In this document: piece by piece, positions 7,495-16,220 of the stretch
Numbering within the stretch: the stretch's first letter is position 1
How the letters are laid out: each line of letters starts with the position of its first letter
DNA from: Berkiella_A sp964633725
GTDB lineage: Bacteria > Pseudomonadota > Gammaproteobacteria > Berkiellales > Berkiellaceae
DNA length: 64,000 nt
Direction: 5' to 3'
Assembly (NCBI GenBank): GCA_964633725.1
Contig: CAZWHY010000008.1
Location: 1 to 64,000, forward strand
Position numbers and translations under genes: made by a program
The notes under the pieces: model-generated
What the model was told of the DNA's origin: nothing
What the model saw: the letters and a program-made list of their open reading frames with translations, nothing else
The model's database searches: none

Positions 7495-9084
7495 TTATTG
7501 AACCTTCTGCTTCACCACCAAGCTTATCTCATCATCATTTTGTGCATCAGAAATTATAGCATCGTCTAACTGATGTCCACCTGACAGCAATAACATAGCT
7601 TCTTCTTCTGGTAAAGCAAACTCGTCTTCAAACGCATTCCAGTTTTCTTCAGATTCACCTGTATGCTCTAAAAGGCTATTCTTAAGTTTTGTATAAAGAT
7701 AGTTCAACTCAGGACTACGATAAGCTATAACCGCGAGTAGTGATACAGTCGCTACGAGCGGCAAGATATGCTCATCATCCAAAACAACCTCAGCAGCAGA
7801 GCCAAAAAAGTTTGATGCTAGCTTAGGCAAGAAAAGGAAAGGGTTAATTGTTGTAATAAGGTTATTAATAGAACTAATACTAGAGCTTAAAAAAGAAGGC
7901 ATAATTCGTGCAAATAGGTTGATTAAGGTACTAGGTGTCAGCATATTTGCCAGATTATGATACATGAAAAAGCTAGACGCTTGTGTACCTATAACTTTTC
8001 TAGTTAATTTAAAAATATGGGGCATAGGATTTGAAAGCACGACCATTTTGTTCAGCCCTTTGATTAGTTCACCAAGCTGGGCTGGTAACTTATTAGCCAT
8101 AGCGTTTGAGACTGGTTCTAACAACAATGAATGCAACAGAAAAAAAGCTGGTCGAGACATGGCTGGCTCAGCCAACAAGCTCTCAGGCTTATATCCAGCA
8201 TAATAAGCACCGTAGCGTGCAGCAGAGGCAACAACAGCCGCTTTTGCGGTTGTTGTGACAATATTCACACTAGAGGCAACAGCAAGGTGCTTATTGACGC
8301 TCACCTCTGTGTCTAATAACTCCCGCACTTGCTCTTTTAGCTTCCAAGCTTGGCCAATGTGATTTTTTGTTAAGAAGTCAGCGTTTACTTTATCTTGGGT
8401 TAAAATTTTTCTAATACTTATTTCCAGCTGGGTTTTATCTAGCTGAGGTCGATATACAATATTAAGTATAATTTTTTGTAGCGTTTTGCTAGGAATATTC
8501 CTAAAAGCAGCATTAAATTGTTTGATGGGGGTTGAGTCTAGCGCATTTGTTTGTACGTCAATTTCTGAGCTATCTTTAGGCTTTGTATGCTCTTCAGCAA
8601 TTTGTGTGAAATTTGTTTTCAGCTTAAATAAAGAACGATTTAGTTTTTGGGTTAGTTCTGGGTCGTAGCGTTTAAAAACATCCCAAGGAAATGTCTCATT
8701 AAAAATACGCTCAGCATTTTTCTCTAACCATTTTTTAAAAGACTTTTTATTAGTGGGAGCGTGTTTTAGAACGGCTTGCGTTAGGGCGGTTAAATAGTCG
8801 ACATCACAAGTTTCGTTTTCTGATGCATCAGTTCTGAGTTGCATGACAGCAGTAGAAACAAGTTCTTTATAGTTTGTAAGTATTTTGGCAGCATGTTCAC
8901 TATCTTGTGCAATTGTTGTTAAGTCAGCAAAACATGCCTCAGTGATTGTATTTACTTCTTCCACAGCTCCTACTGATAACCAGATTTTCATATTGCGACT
9001 GATAGTGTTAATGATGTCTTGATGACGTACCCTAGTATTGTTGTTGAGCCAATGGGTTAAAGTTTCTTTTGTTAATGTCGGCAT
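7495..9084 (-). CDS. Hypothetical membrane-associated protein, paralog B
   Basis: 529 residues, starting MPTLTKETLTHWLNNNTRVRHQ, with AGGA 7 nt before the ATG (a better start than paralog A). It lacks the Asn-rich N-terminal extension of A and has a shorter hydrophobic middle segment. The first part (to about residue 300) and the last ~120 residues are near identical to A, including the acidic C-terminus NDDEISLVVKQ. No known domain; membrane segments probable near VNIVTTTAKAAVVASAARYG and HILPLVATVSLLAVIAY. Role unknown; a secreted effector is possible but unproven. Confidence 0.78.
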   Translation of the reverse strand: MPTLTKETLTHWLNNNTRVRHQDIINTISRNMKIWLSVGAVEEVNTITEACFADLTTIAQDSEHAAKILTNYKELVSTAVMQLRTDASENETCDVDYLTALTQAVLKHAPTNKKSFKKWLEKNAERIFNETFPWDVFKRYDPELTQKLNRSLFKLKTNFTQIAEEHTKPKDSSEIDVQTNALDSTPIKQFNAAFRNIPSKTLQKIILNIVYRPQLDKTQLEISIRKILTQDKVNADFLTKNHIGQAWKLKEQVRELLDTEVSVNKHLAVASSVNIVTTTAKAAVVASAARYGAYYAGYKPESLLAEPAMSRPAFFLLHSLLLEPVSNAMANKLPAQLGELIKGLNKMVVLSNPMPHIFKLTRKVIGTQASSFFMYHNLANMLTPSTLINLFARIMPSFLSSSISSINNLITTINPFLFLPKLASNFFGSAAEVVLDDEHILPLVATVSLLAVIAYRSPELNYLYTKLKNSLLEHTGESEENWNAFEDEFALPEEEAMLLLSGGHQLDDAIISDAQNDDEISLVVKQKVQ

Positions 9085-9111
9085 GATATTTCCTGTGAAA
9101 AAGTAAATTTA

Positions 9112-9152
9112 AACGTGCACGTTGAAGTTAATCGAATAGCATCTAGTATAAT
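9112..9152. promoter_or_regulatory. 12-bp palindrome and promoter-like boxes
   Basis: AACGTGCACGTT (9112-9123) is a perfect palindrome in the spacer between the divergent genes at 9084 and 9346. It overlaps a TTGAAG box (9122-9127) that lies 19 nt before a perfect TATAAT (9147-9152) on the plus strand. It could be an operator on a promoter for the plus-strand gene. The rest of the spacer (to 9345) shows nothing else. Confidence 0.35.
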
Positions 9153-9345
9153 GATTACTGAAGAATTAGCTGCAATTGGCCGACAAGAGGAGGGCATGAC
9201 TAGACTTTTGGTTCGTGGTTTTTACCTGTATGTTTGTATGGTATGTACGAGCAGATAAACGGCTAAGTCCAATTTTGAACAAAAACAGCTGAAGAAAGCG
9301 GTAAGTTATACGCACTTGCTTTAACGGAGGATATACACTTTTATC

Positions 9346-11403
9346 ATGGTGCTCAGGTTTTTTAAAAAAACAGCTAACACGCCGGTTGATTGGATCCTGT
9401 TTTTAATTAAGGATCTCTTTAGCCAGCACTATGATGGCGATACATTGAGCCAAATGCTAATGTGCCAAGATTCTGCCCAGTTACGCACCACGTACTTTCA
9501 AGAATTGCTGATGAACTTTAAGGCGCCTTCTTCGCCTTTTGGGGAGCATGGCACGGCATTCATAGCGCAACCTGCTGAGTACTTTGATGAGTGGTCAGCA
9601 CCCTTTTCAGCGTATAAAGTCACAGAGATTGCCCAAACACTTTTATCGCTAGATGAAGATCTTAAAAAAGATGAGAATTGGGATAAATTGAAAATTCTAT
9701 TTGACGATAATCGAAGAACCATACGCAATAGAGAGAAGGAAATTGAATCAACGGATATTATTATGCAGCAATTGTGCATGGGGTATCGGCATTATGTGAT
9801 TCATCATGCGTTTTTTCATGCTAAATCAGACGTGGAGTTAGAGCAAACCTACGTGCTCAACGACTTACACTTTAAAGAAATAGTGGATTTAATTAATAAA
9901 AATATAGTACCAAACAGTCCTGATAAAACATACCACGCTGTGACAGAGCATTGTAATTCCGTGTTATGTGAAGCCGTGAGCAGACTTTTAGATTTCTCGC
10001 AAAAAAAAGCAAAAAAAGGTTTATATCTACTGCACGTCAGCTATCATCTGAAAAATCAAATCCATATATTAAAGAATACCCCAGAGTATGAGTTTTTATC
10101 TTCTTCTGCTCAAGATATAGCACTAAATCCCTTGTATGAATATTTGAAAGCACTCAATATGGTAATGAGTCGTATTAATACGCTATTATTGACATTGTGT
10201 GAAAAAGCAACGCTGGGGGTTACTGTTGGCTCTTTTATAATTGATGAGATTAGTACACTTATCAAAGAGGCAGATTTTGATAAGTTTTTCTCAGTGGGGG
10301 CATTATCCATTATCCACTATATCAACAGTCCAGAAATGATAAAATGGGTGCATGATACAGTTATTAGCGTGCGCGTGAGTAAAGTTGAACACTTACTAAC
10401 CAGTTCGGATAATTTACAGCCATTAAAATCTGAAATTAGAAAAGCAACCCATTTTAGGGTTCGGCGGAATATCATTGAACAAATATTTTGGGTTGTTATC
10501 AACCAGAATGAAATTCACACCCACAAAACATGGTTTTCTAAATGGCATCAGGGTGAGATTTCTGGCATGCAGGAAAACATTTTATTATTATTACAAGAAG
10601 AATATTTACATGCTCTAATGTGCCAAATTGAACTGATGCCGGTTGGGCAAGAGGTATTGTTTTTAGAAAAATTTGTCATGCACCCTATTTTTCAGCCATT
10701 GCCTAGTGTAAAACGATTTTCTGCCAGCAATCATCAGGCTCGAGATAGTTTGGCGTTGAGTATTCGCGAAGTGAAAACGCACAGTGAAAAACAAAATATA
10801 CTTAAAGAAGATCCCAGCCTGGGGCATATGGATTGTCCTATAGAACAAGATATTATTGGCGATGTCAGTAAGCGACTAGCCGATTTGATTATGCATACGA
10901 ATAAAACCTCTAGACAATTTATGTATGTGGTCGAAATATTAGAATCCACCTACCAAATATTAATGGCGCCTGACTTTGAGGTTGCCACATCTATTGAAGA
11001 ATATGCAATGGGTAATGATTTTAAAAAAGTATATGATGGCATTCATCATGAGAAAGATATACTGCTGCGTTTGGAGCGTATTTTAGAATTATTTGATTAT
11101 ATTCAAGACAATCAGCACTGGGATATTAAAAATAAGCTTTTTAGGCTGTCTAATTATCAGTCGAGCTTGCGGCATCCACAGTTTCACGCAATAGCAGCAC
11201 TACAAAATCTGTATATTGAGTGTTTGGGGGAGATATTACAACTAGCATCATATGACAATGACCATGAGATCAATAAAATATATGAGTATGTCGTGATTCC
11301 ATCGTTAGAGTCTGCTTTATTTAATAATGATTTGGTGCCCCGTCTTTGTGAGAAAGCAAAGCACCAAATTGAGGCTATGTGCCAAAAGTTGATTGACAAC
11401 TAG
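9346..11403 (+). CDS. Hypothetical protein, 685 residues
   Basis: No family recognised. The protein starts MVLRFFKKTANTPVDWILFLIKDLF, is soluble-looking and almost entirely helical, with charged heptad-like stretches and no clear membrane segment or signal peptide. GGAGGA lies ~14 nt before the ATG, a little farther than ideal. Its stop overlaps by 4 bp the stop of the convergent antiporter gene (CTAG shared). It follows the paralog pair in an accessory-looking block; a helical effector or structural protein are both possible. Confidence 0.75.
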   Translation: MVLRFFKKTANTPVDWILFLIKDLFSQHYDGDTLSQMLMCQDSAQLRTTYFQELLMNFKAPSSPFGEHGTAFIAQPAEYFDEWSAPFSAYKVTEIAQTLLSLDEDLKKDENWDKLKILFDDNRRTIRNREKEIESTDIIMQQLCMGYRHYVIHHAFFHAKSDVELEQTYVLNDLHFKEIVDLINKNIVPNSPDKTYHAVTEHCNSVLCEAVSRLLDFSQKKAKKGLYLLHVSYHLKNQIHILKNTPEYEFLSSSAQDIALNPLYEYLKALNMVMSRINTLLLTLCEKATLGVTVGSFIIDEISTLIKEADFDKFFSVGALSIIHYINSPEMIKWVHDTVISVRVSKVEHLLTSSDNLQPLKSEIRKATHFRVRRNIIEQIFWVVINQNEIHTHKTWFSKWHQGEISGMQENILLLLQEEYLHALMCQIELMPVGQEVLFLEKFVMHPIFQPLPSVKRFSASNHQARDSLALSIREVKTHSEKQNILKEDPSLGHMDCPIEQDIIGDVSKRLADLIMHTNKTSRQFMYVVEILESTYQILMAPDFEVATSIEEYAMGNDFKKVYDGIHHEKDILLRLERILELFDYIQDNQHWDIKNKLFRLSNYQSSLRHPQFHAIAALQNLYIECLGEILQLASYDNDHEINKIYEYVVIPSLESALFNNDLVPRLCEKAKHQIEAMCQKLIDN

Positions 11404-12818
11404 CGTTTTCTAGATTTTCTAGGCTTGTGAATAAAAAGTACAGGACTCAAAAACAGTATCAAGCCAATGATAATAACCCATTGATATAATTGCCCATCAC
11501 CAATATCTATTTTATCAATTGGAGGAATAAAGCCAATGATAATGACAAGCAAGCAAGTGATGATACCCAATGAGCAGGTGAGCCACATACCCCAATTCCC
11601 GCCTGGTATTTTAAAGGGGCGAGGTGTGGTCGTTTGACTGTACCGTAGACGAATCGCTGTTGCAAATAAGATAATATACATTAACATAGACAACTGCGCG
11701 GCCATTTGAGAAAGTGCAAAATAAGTACCTTCTACGCTCGGTAATAATAAATAAAACAACGTGAGTATAGAGCAAATCAGAGCTTGTAATATGAGCATAT
11801 TGATAGGCACGCCAAATTGATTGGTTTGAGATAGCTTTGATGGTAGTAAGCCATCATCTGCTGCCGCAAACAACCCCTTCGTTGGGCCAATAATCCAGGT
11901 GGCAACTGCCGCAATTCCGCCCACTAATATGGCGCCCGCAACCATGGTGCCAACCCAAGGTATGTTAAAGCTTTTTGAAAGTAATGTGAACGATTGAATT
12001 AGTCCCGTTAAATTATCTAAGCTTTTTTCCGGAACCACCATAGCAATCGCTAAAGAAGAAAATATCAAGCTAAAAATAATAATCACAACAGAGATAAGCA
12101 GTGCGAGCGGGTAATCACGCTTGGGGTTTTTGACTTCTAAAGCGTGCACAGAAGACATTTCTAACCCCAGTAAGCTATAAACAATCTGAGAGAAAAAGAC
12201 TAATTCTGTGAGGCTTTTGATATTAGGATTAAGTGCCTTTAAGCTGATTTCTATTTCTGGGTTATTGCCTTTGTACCACCACATACCCGCCAAAATAATA
12301 AGAAGAAACATGGGGAACATAGTGCCAAATACAGTGCCAATGCTGCTGACGATACTGGAAAACCGCATGCCAAAGCAGTTTAATAAAGTACATATCCAGA
12401 ATGTGGATAGTACCGTAATGGTCATAAACGTAGCATTTTGAATGAGGGCAGGTTGATACAAATAAGCGATAGTACTGGCAATCAGGGTCAGTATCGTAGG
12501 ATACCAAATAATATTATATATCCATTGTAGATAGACAACACAAAATCCCCATTTTTCGCCAAAGGCTAATTTTGTCCAGCTATACATGCCCCCCTTTTGT
12601 GGCCACGTGGTTGCCAGTTCTGCGGTGATCAACGCCGTGGGGATTAAAAAGCCGATAGCACCTAATATATAGAGCGTCACTAAAGCAAAACCATAATTGG
12701 CGGCCATCGGGAGAGTACGAATAGAGTCTACTGCAATGATATTGATCATCACCAAAGATAAGAGGCTGAGCACTTTCTTTGGCATATAGCTGTTCGTGTT
12801 TTTTTTGATTGTGTTCAT
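11400..12818 (-). CDS. APC-family amino acid antiporter (GadC-like)
   Basis: 472 residues with about 12 hydrophobic segments and the APC-family start KVLSLLSLVMINIIAVDSIRTLP, then AELATTWPQKGGMYSWTKLAFGEKWGF, typical of the glutamate:GABA/other amino-acid antiporter branch common in Legionellales. It imports or exchanges an amino acid across the inner membrane; substrate cannot be read from sequence. It lies just downstream of, and on the same strand as, a TrpR-like repressor, so both may respond to an aromatic amino acid. GGTGA lies 6 nt before the ATG. Confidence 0.85.
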   Translation of the reverse strand: MNTIKKNTNSYMPKKVLSLLSLVMINIIAVDSIRTLPMAANYGFALVTLYILGAIGFLIPTALITAELATTWPQKGGMYSWTKLAFGEKWGFCVVYLQWIYNIIWYPTILTLIASTIAYLYQPALIQNATFMTITVLSTFWICTLLNCFGMRFSSIVSSIGTVFGTMFPMFLLIILAGMWWYKGNNPEIEISLKALNPNIKSLTELVFFSQIVYSLLGLEMSSVHALEVKNPKRDYPLALLISVVIIIFSLIFSSLAIAMVVPEKSLDNLTGLIQSFTLLSKSFNIPWVGTMVAGAILVGGIAAVATWIIGPTKGLFAAADDGLLPSKLSQTNQFGVPINMLILQALICSILTLFYLLLPSVEGTYFALSQMAAQLSMLMYIILFATAIRLRYSQTTTPRPFKIPGGNWGMWLTCSLGIITCLLVIIIGFIPPIDKIDIGDGQLYQWVIIIGLILFLSPVLFIHKPRKSRKR

Positions 12819-12869
12819 TTGTTATCACCAAAATATAAATTAAATAAAATCTAGGGTTGAGTAGGTGTT

Positions 12870-13172
12870 TTATTTTGTATGGTGATGTGGATGTAGTTGT
12901 TGTAAAAGTTTTTTATAACCTGAACCATAGTTCATACTACGATTAACACGTGAAATGGTTGTGGTACTGGCACCTATTTGGCTGCAGATCACTCGGGAAG
13001 TTAAACCCTTGTGCAAAAGCTTAGCAACTTGCCATCTTTGGCTCATGACGGCTAGCTCTTGCGGGGTACACAAGTCAGTTAAGAAGCATGAAAAGTCTTC
13101 CGTGCCTTCTAAAGAAGCGATCGCAGAGATAAGCTCTTTTTGTTCTACTTCTGCTTTTTCTGTTTGGAGCAT
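12870..13172 (-). CDS. TrpR/YerC-family transcriptional repressor
   Basis: 100 residues with the Trp repressor fold signature: FLTDLCTPQELAVMSQRWQVAKLL, then a helix-turn-helix (GLTSRVICSQIGASTTTISRVNRSM). The form SQRWQ and the Gly-Ala-Ser-Thr-Thr recognition turn fit the YerC/TrpR group, so it may bind tryptophan or another ligand. It lies 51 nt upstream of the antiporter gene on the same strand, its likely target together with itself. No consensus trp operator was found in the neighbouring spacers. Confidence 0.85.
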   Translation of the reverse strand: MLQTEKAEVEQKELISAIASLEGTEDFSCFLTDLCTPQELAVMSQRWQVAKLLHKGLTSRVICSQIGASTTTISRVNRSMNYGSGYKKLLQQLHPHHHTK

Positions 13173-13359
13173 AGTTATACTTCTTGGTTTATTGTATTAC
13201 CGTGATAAATCATCCTATCCTAGGCAGTTTGATTAAGCAAATTTTCTCAGGGATTTTCTCAGGACATTCATTTTAAATGATTGATAGAAATATGTTTTTC
13301 AGAAATAATCATTGAGACAAAGAGACAAACTAATTAAAGAGCGATTAGGGATTTAGATA

Positions 13360-13803
13360 ATTAACATAAGAGAAGCCACAGAGCAGGATATCAACAGCAT
13401 CTTAATGCTGCGTTATAATGCCACCGAAAACAAACTGCGTAATGCGATAACATATGAAATGATTTTAGAGAGCTTACAAAAATCTTGTAAAGCTTGGGTG
13501 GCAGATGATGAGGGGATTGTTGTAGGATTTTCTTTGGCGAATAAGAAACTCAAATCCCTTTGGGGGCTGTTTATATTGCCTTCTTATCAGAGTCAAGGTT
13601 TCGGGGAGCGGCTATTGCAAGAAGCCGTAAGTTGGTTGGCCAGAGAATCAAAAGATTACAAAATATTCAAATCTAAAAAAATATGGTTAGATACGGAAGT
13701 CGGGGGCCGCTCTGAAGTTTTTTATCAGCATATGGGGTGGCGCAGAGGAAAACTGCGGCCTAACAATGAGGTTCGATATTGGTATTACCTCAAAGATAGA
13801 TAA
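13360..13803 (+). CDS. GNAT-family N-acetyltransferase, odd start
   Basis: GNAT fold: beta1 NIREATEQDINSILMLRYN, then WVADDEGIVVGFSLA, the acetyl-CoA loop region LFILPSYQSQGFGERLLQEAVSWL (QSQGFG in place of the usual Q/RxxGxG/A) and beta strands ending EVFYQHMGWRRG. The first ATG in frame is 13405, but that would delete beta1. Upstream codons back to a stop at 13354 encode a perfect GNAT beginning with only ATA/ATT as possible starts; I set the start at ATT 13360 with TTAGGG 9 nt upstream. Either a rare ATT start or a damaged start codon. Substrate unknown. Confidence 0.7.
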   Translation: MNIREATEQDINSILMLRYNATENKLRNAITYEMILESLQKSCKAWVADDEGIVVGFSLANKKLKSLWGLFILPSYQSQGFGERLLQEAVSWLARESKDYKIFKSKKIWLDTEVGGRSEVFYQHMGWRRGKLRPNNEVRYWYYLKDR

Positions 13804-13865
13804 CTTTTGCTCTTATTCGCTTTGGTATACAATGATACTAATATCTAATTCCATGAGATTTCAGA

Positions 13866-14402
13866 ATGAATAAAGACTATTGTAAACTCAACTTGCTTTG
13901 CCGATGTGTGCCGTTATGCTTGTTATTACTGTTTCCGGCCAGTTTATTTGCTGGAGATGGCTCTATCGCTCAGATTTCTGGTGACCTCATGGGTCCCACA
14001 GCTATTATTACCAAAATGGTGTTAGTGGCTTGCTATATGGTTGGGGTCGGTTTAATCATATTTTCATTAGCACAATATAAACAGCATAAACAAAACGCCA
14101 AGCTCGTGCCACTTGGTACGCCTATCATATTATTTATTTTAGGGGCTGGTACGTTGTTGATCCCCTATTTCTCTATCGCTTCAGGCGACTCTGCTAGTGC
14201 CTCTGAGCAGGAAAAAAGAGATGGAAAAACAGCGCCCAAATCAGGGGCTTTGCCACCGATTGCTGAGCCGGTGAAAAGAAGGTTGCCCGGCCCTGGTCGT
14301 TATACGCCAAGTGATGTGGAGCAGGATGATGACTACGATCCGGATGATGGGGATGATTATGATGTGCCAAGCAGTGGGCACTGGACAGATAGTTATGATT
14401 AG
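13866..14402 (+). CDS. IcmD/DotP-like protein with acidic C-terminal tail
   Basis: 178 residues: a signal peptide (LLLLFPASLFA, residues ~18-30), a hydrophobic segment (MVLVACYMVGVGLIIFSL), a basic cytoplasmic loop AQYKQHKQNAKLVPLGTPI, and a second membrane segment (ILFILGAGTLLIPYF). The loop followed by PLGTPI matches the IcmD/DotP (and related IcmC/DotE) family of the Dot/Icm type IVB secretion system. Family members are usually ~130-190 residues. Unusually the tail (residues ~140-178) is strongly acidic (DDDYDPDDGDDYD). No other dot/icm core gene is adjacent, so it is an orphan copy or paralog. Confidence 0.65.
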   Translation: MNKDYCKLNLLCRCVPLCLLLLFPASLFAGDGSIAQISGDLMGPTAIITKMVLVACYMVGVGLIIFSLAQYKQHKQNAKLVPLGTPIILFILGAGTLLIPYFSIASGDSASASEQEKRDGKTAPKSGALPPIAEPVKRRLPGPGRYTPSDVEQDDDYDPDDGDDYDVPSSGHWTDSYD

Positions 14403-14405
14403 TTC

Positions 14406-14613
14406 TTATACACAGAGTAATAGTTTGATTTGGCTATAAGGCTAACCTGTAAAGAATGTTGACAAAATATAACGCAATAAAAAATATAATGCTTTAGATA
14501 AATGATTTATATATATTTTTAATTGCGTGATATTGTAACAAATCAAAATATAATTCCCCTTTCAAACTGAAAATATCTCTACGCAAGATATTTTATTCAC
14601 ACATTTATCCACA
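14406..14613 (+). promoter_or_regulatory. Cluster of three DnaA-box matches in AT-rich spacer
   Basis: TTATACACA (14406-14414), TTATTCACA (14593-14601) and TTATCCACA (14605-14613) all match the TTATNCACA consensus, on the same strand, in a very AT-rich 223-bp gene-free spacer. A distant inverted repeat ACGCAAT (14472-14478) / ATTGCGT (14522-14528) flanks an AT tract. The spacer separates the IcmD-like gene and the convergently oriented bepA-like gene. Could be an origin-like or DnaA-titrating site. Confidence 0.5.
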
Positions 14614-14625
14614 AGTTTAAAAAAT

Positions 14626-16143
14626 TTAGAGAATGTATGGCTTGATTTCTGAAATCTTCGCATTGATTTGGCGTATTTCACGTTCTGTGATTGATGATAA
14701 TTTTCTGGCCATTTGTAATTGTCTTAGTGCGCTTCTATGTTCGCCATAAAGTTTTAAAGCTTGAGCTTGAGCCAGATGCGCTTTTACAGGCTTGTGACTT
14801 TTGGTATAGGCGGAAGATAGCAGCATATATAGCTCGGGCTGGTGTGGGTAAAAATGCATATGTTTTTTGATAACCCGAATCGCACGAGCGTTTTGATTTT
14901 GACTGATCAACAATTCAGCTAAAGTGACGGTGATGGCGTTGTGTTTAGGGTTAGATTGTAAGCTAGTACGCAACAATGCTAGGGCGCCCTGAAAGTCTTT
15001 TTGCTTTGTTTTTACTTGCGCTTTAGCGAGCAAGAATAAAGGTTCATTAGCTGAATGCCTTAGCAGTTCCTCAATAATGATATCGGCTTTTTCTGGTTGT
15101 CCTTCTTGCAACAAAGAAAGCGCTAATCCATATAAGGTGCCTATTTTGTTTCTATGAGTCCCTTTGGCTAGTGCTTGTTGGAAATAACGGGTAGACTCTT
15201 GTGGGGTCGTGGCAGAGGCAAGATAAATTCTGGCTCTCACTAAATGAAAAAGTTGGCTATCCGGAATTTGTTTATAGGGAAATTGCTCTGCTCTTGATTT
15301 CGAAACGATTAATCGTTCTGATGATAATGGGTGGGTTAATAAATATTCTGGCATCCAGCGGCCGTAAAACCTGGCATCTTGTTGCATACGATGAAAAAAG
15401 CTAGGCATGCCCATCGGGTCGTATCCTGCTTTGGCCAAGGCTTGTATGCCAATAGAGTCCGCTTCTCGCTCATGTTCTCGCGTAAAATTTATCATGGCTT
15501 GTTGGCTGCCAGCTAATGTCGCGGCCAGTGCGCCGGTTCCGGCTTCTGGGTTTTGGGTGGCAAGTATCACAGATGCAATGAGTCCGGCAATGGTGGACAG
15601 CTTAATGCGCCCCATATGCTCATACATGCGGGCGATGTGCCTTTGTTTAACGTGTGCGACCTCATGAGCAATAACGCCTGCCAGTTCGCTTTCTGTTTCG
15701 GCAGCTAATATTAAGCCAGAATTAATACCAATGAATCCGCCTGGTAGGGCAAAAGCATTGATTCTGGGATCTAAAACGGTAAAAAAGCGAAAGTTATTTT
15801 GAGCGTGTGAAAATGTCGCGATGACTCTATAGCCTATAGAGGCTAAATATTCGTTGGTAATATTGTCACGGTAGAGGTGTAAACTTCTTTCTATCTCACC
15901 TAAAATTGAGCGACCTAACTCCATCTCCTCTATGGGGGATAAAGTAGGAGAGCTTGCGCTACCGAGATCGGGTAAATTACTATTAGCGAAACAAGCTGTC
16001 TGGCTAAAAAAAAGAACCATAATCAGAGGCAGCATGAAAAAATTATGCTTTCTCTGCAAAACATTATAGTGATATCGTTGCATCATAGTGTTATAAATGC
16101 GAGCAACATATCGTGCTGTTAGTTCTTTGACTAATGTATACAT
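14626..16143 (-). CDS. bepA: M48-family periplasmic metalloprotease with TPR (BepA-like)
   Basis: 505 residues. After a signal sequence (FFMLPLIMVLFFSQTACFA, residues ~35-53) comes an M48 zinc protease domain with HEVAHVKQRH (H160 and H164 zinc ligands) and the third ligand in EREADSIG, then a TPR region (~residue 290 on). This is the layout of BepA/YfgC, which maintains outer membrane protein assembly (LptD, BamA). The upstream ATG at 16143 gives a long pre-signal region with no ribosome site; an internal Met (e.g. position 20, 16086) would give ~486 residues, the E. coli length. Confidence 0.88.
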   Translation of the reverse strand: MYTLVKELTARYVARIYNTMMQRYHYNVLQRKHNFFMLPLIMVLFFSQTACFANSNLPDLGSASSPTLSPIEEMELGRSILGEIERSLHLYRDNITNEYLASIGYRVIATFSHAQNNFRFFTVLDPRINAFALPGGFIGINSGLILAAETESELAGVIAHEVAHVKQRHIARMYEHMGRIKLSTIAGLIASVILATQNPEAGTGALAATLAGSQQAMINFTREHEREADSIGIQALAKAGYDPMGMPSFFHRMQQDARFYGRWMPEYLLTHPLSSERLIVSKSRAEQFPYKQIPDSQLFHLVRARIYLASATTPQESTRYFQQALAKGTHRNKIGTLYGLALSLLQEGQPEKADIIIEELLRHSANEPLFLLAKAQVKTKQKDFQGALALLRTSLQSNPKHNAITVTLAELLISQNQNARAIRVIKKHMHFYPHQPELYMLLSSAYTKSHKPVKAHLAQAQALKLYGEHRSALRQLQMARKLSSITEREIRQINAKISEIKPYIL

Positions 16144-16220
16144 ATTATAATCATTTTAACCCAAAATTGGGCTATGTGCTTACTAATCTAGTTAATCTAT
16201 CTAATTCTTAGGAGATCAAT

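Noticed and set aside
9196..9258. 20-codon frame after AGGAGGG
   Set aside because: The purine tract is only 1-2 nt from the ATG, and the peptide has no recognisable feature.
12819..13359. trp operator near the TrpR-like gene
   Set aside because: No CTAGT-type palindrome found in the spacers on either side of the gene, so no operator is annotated.
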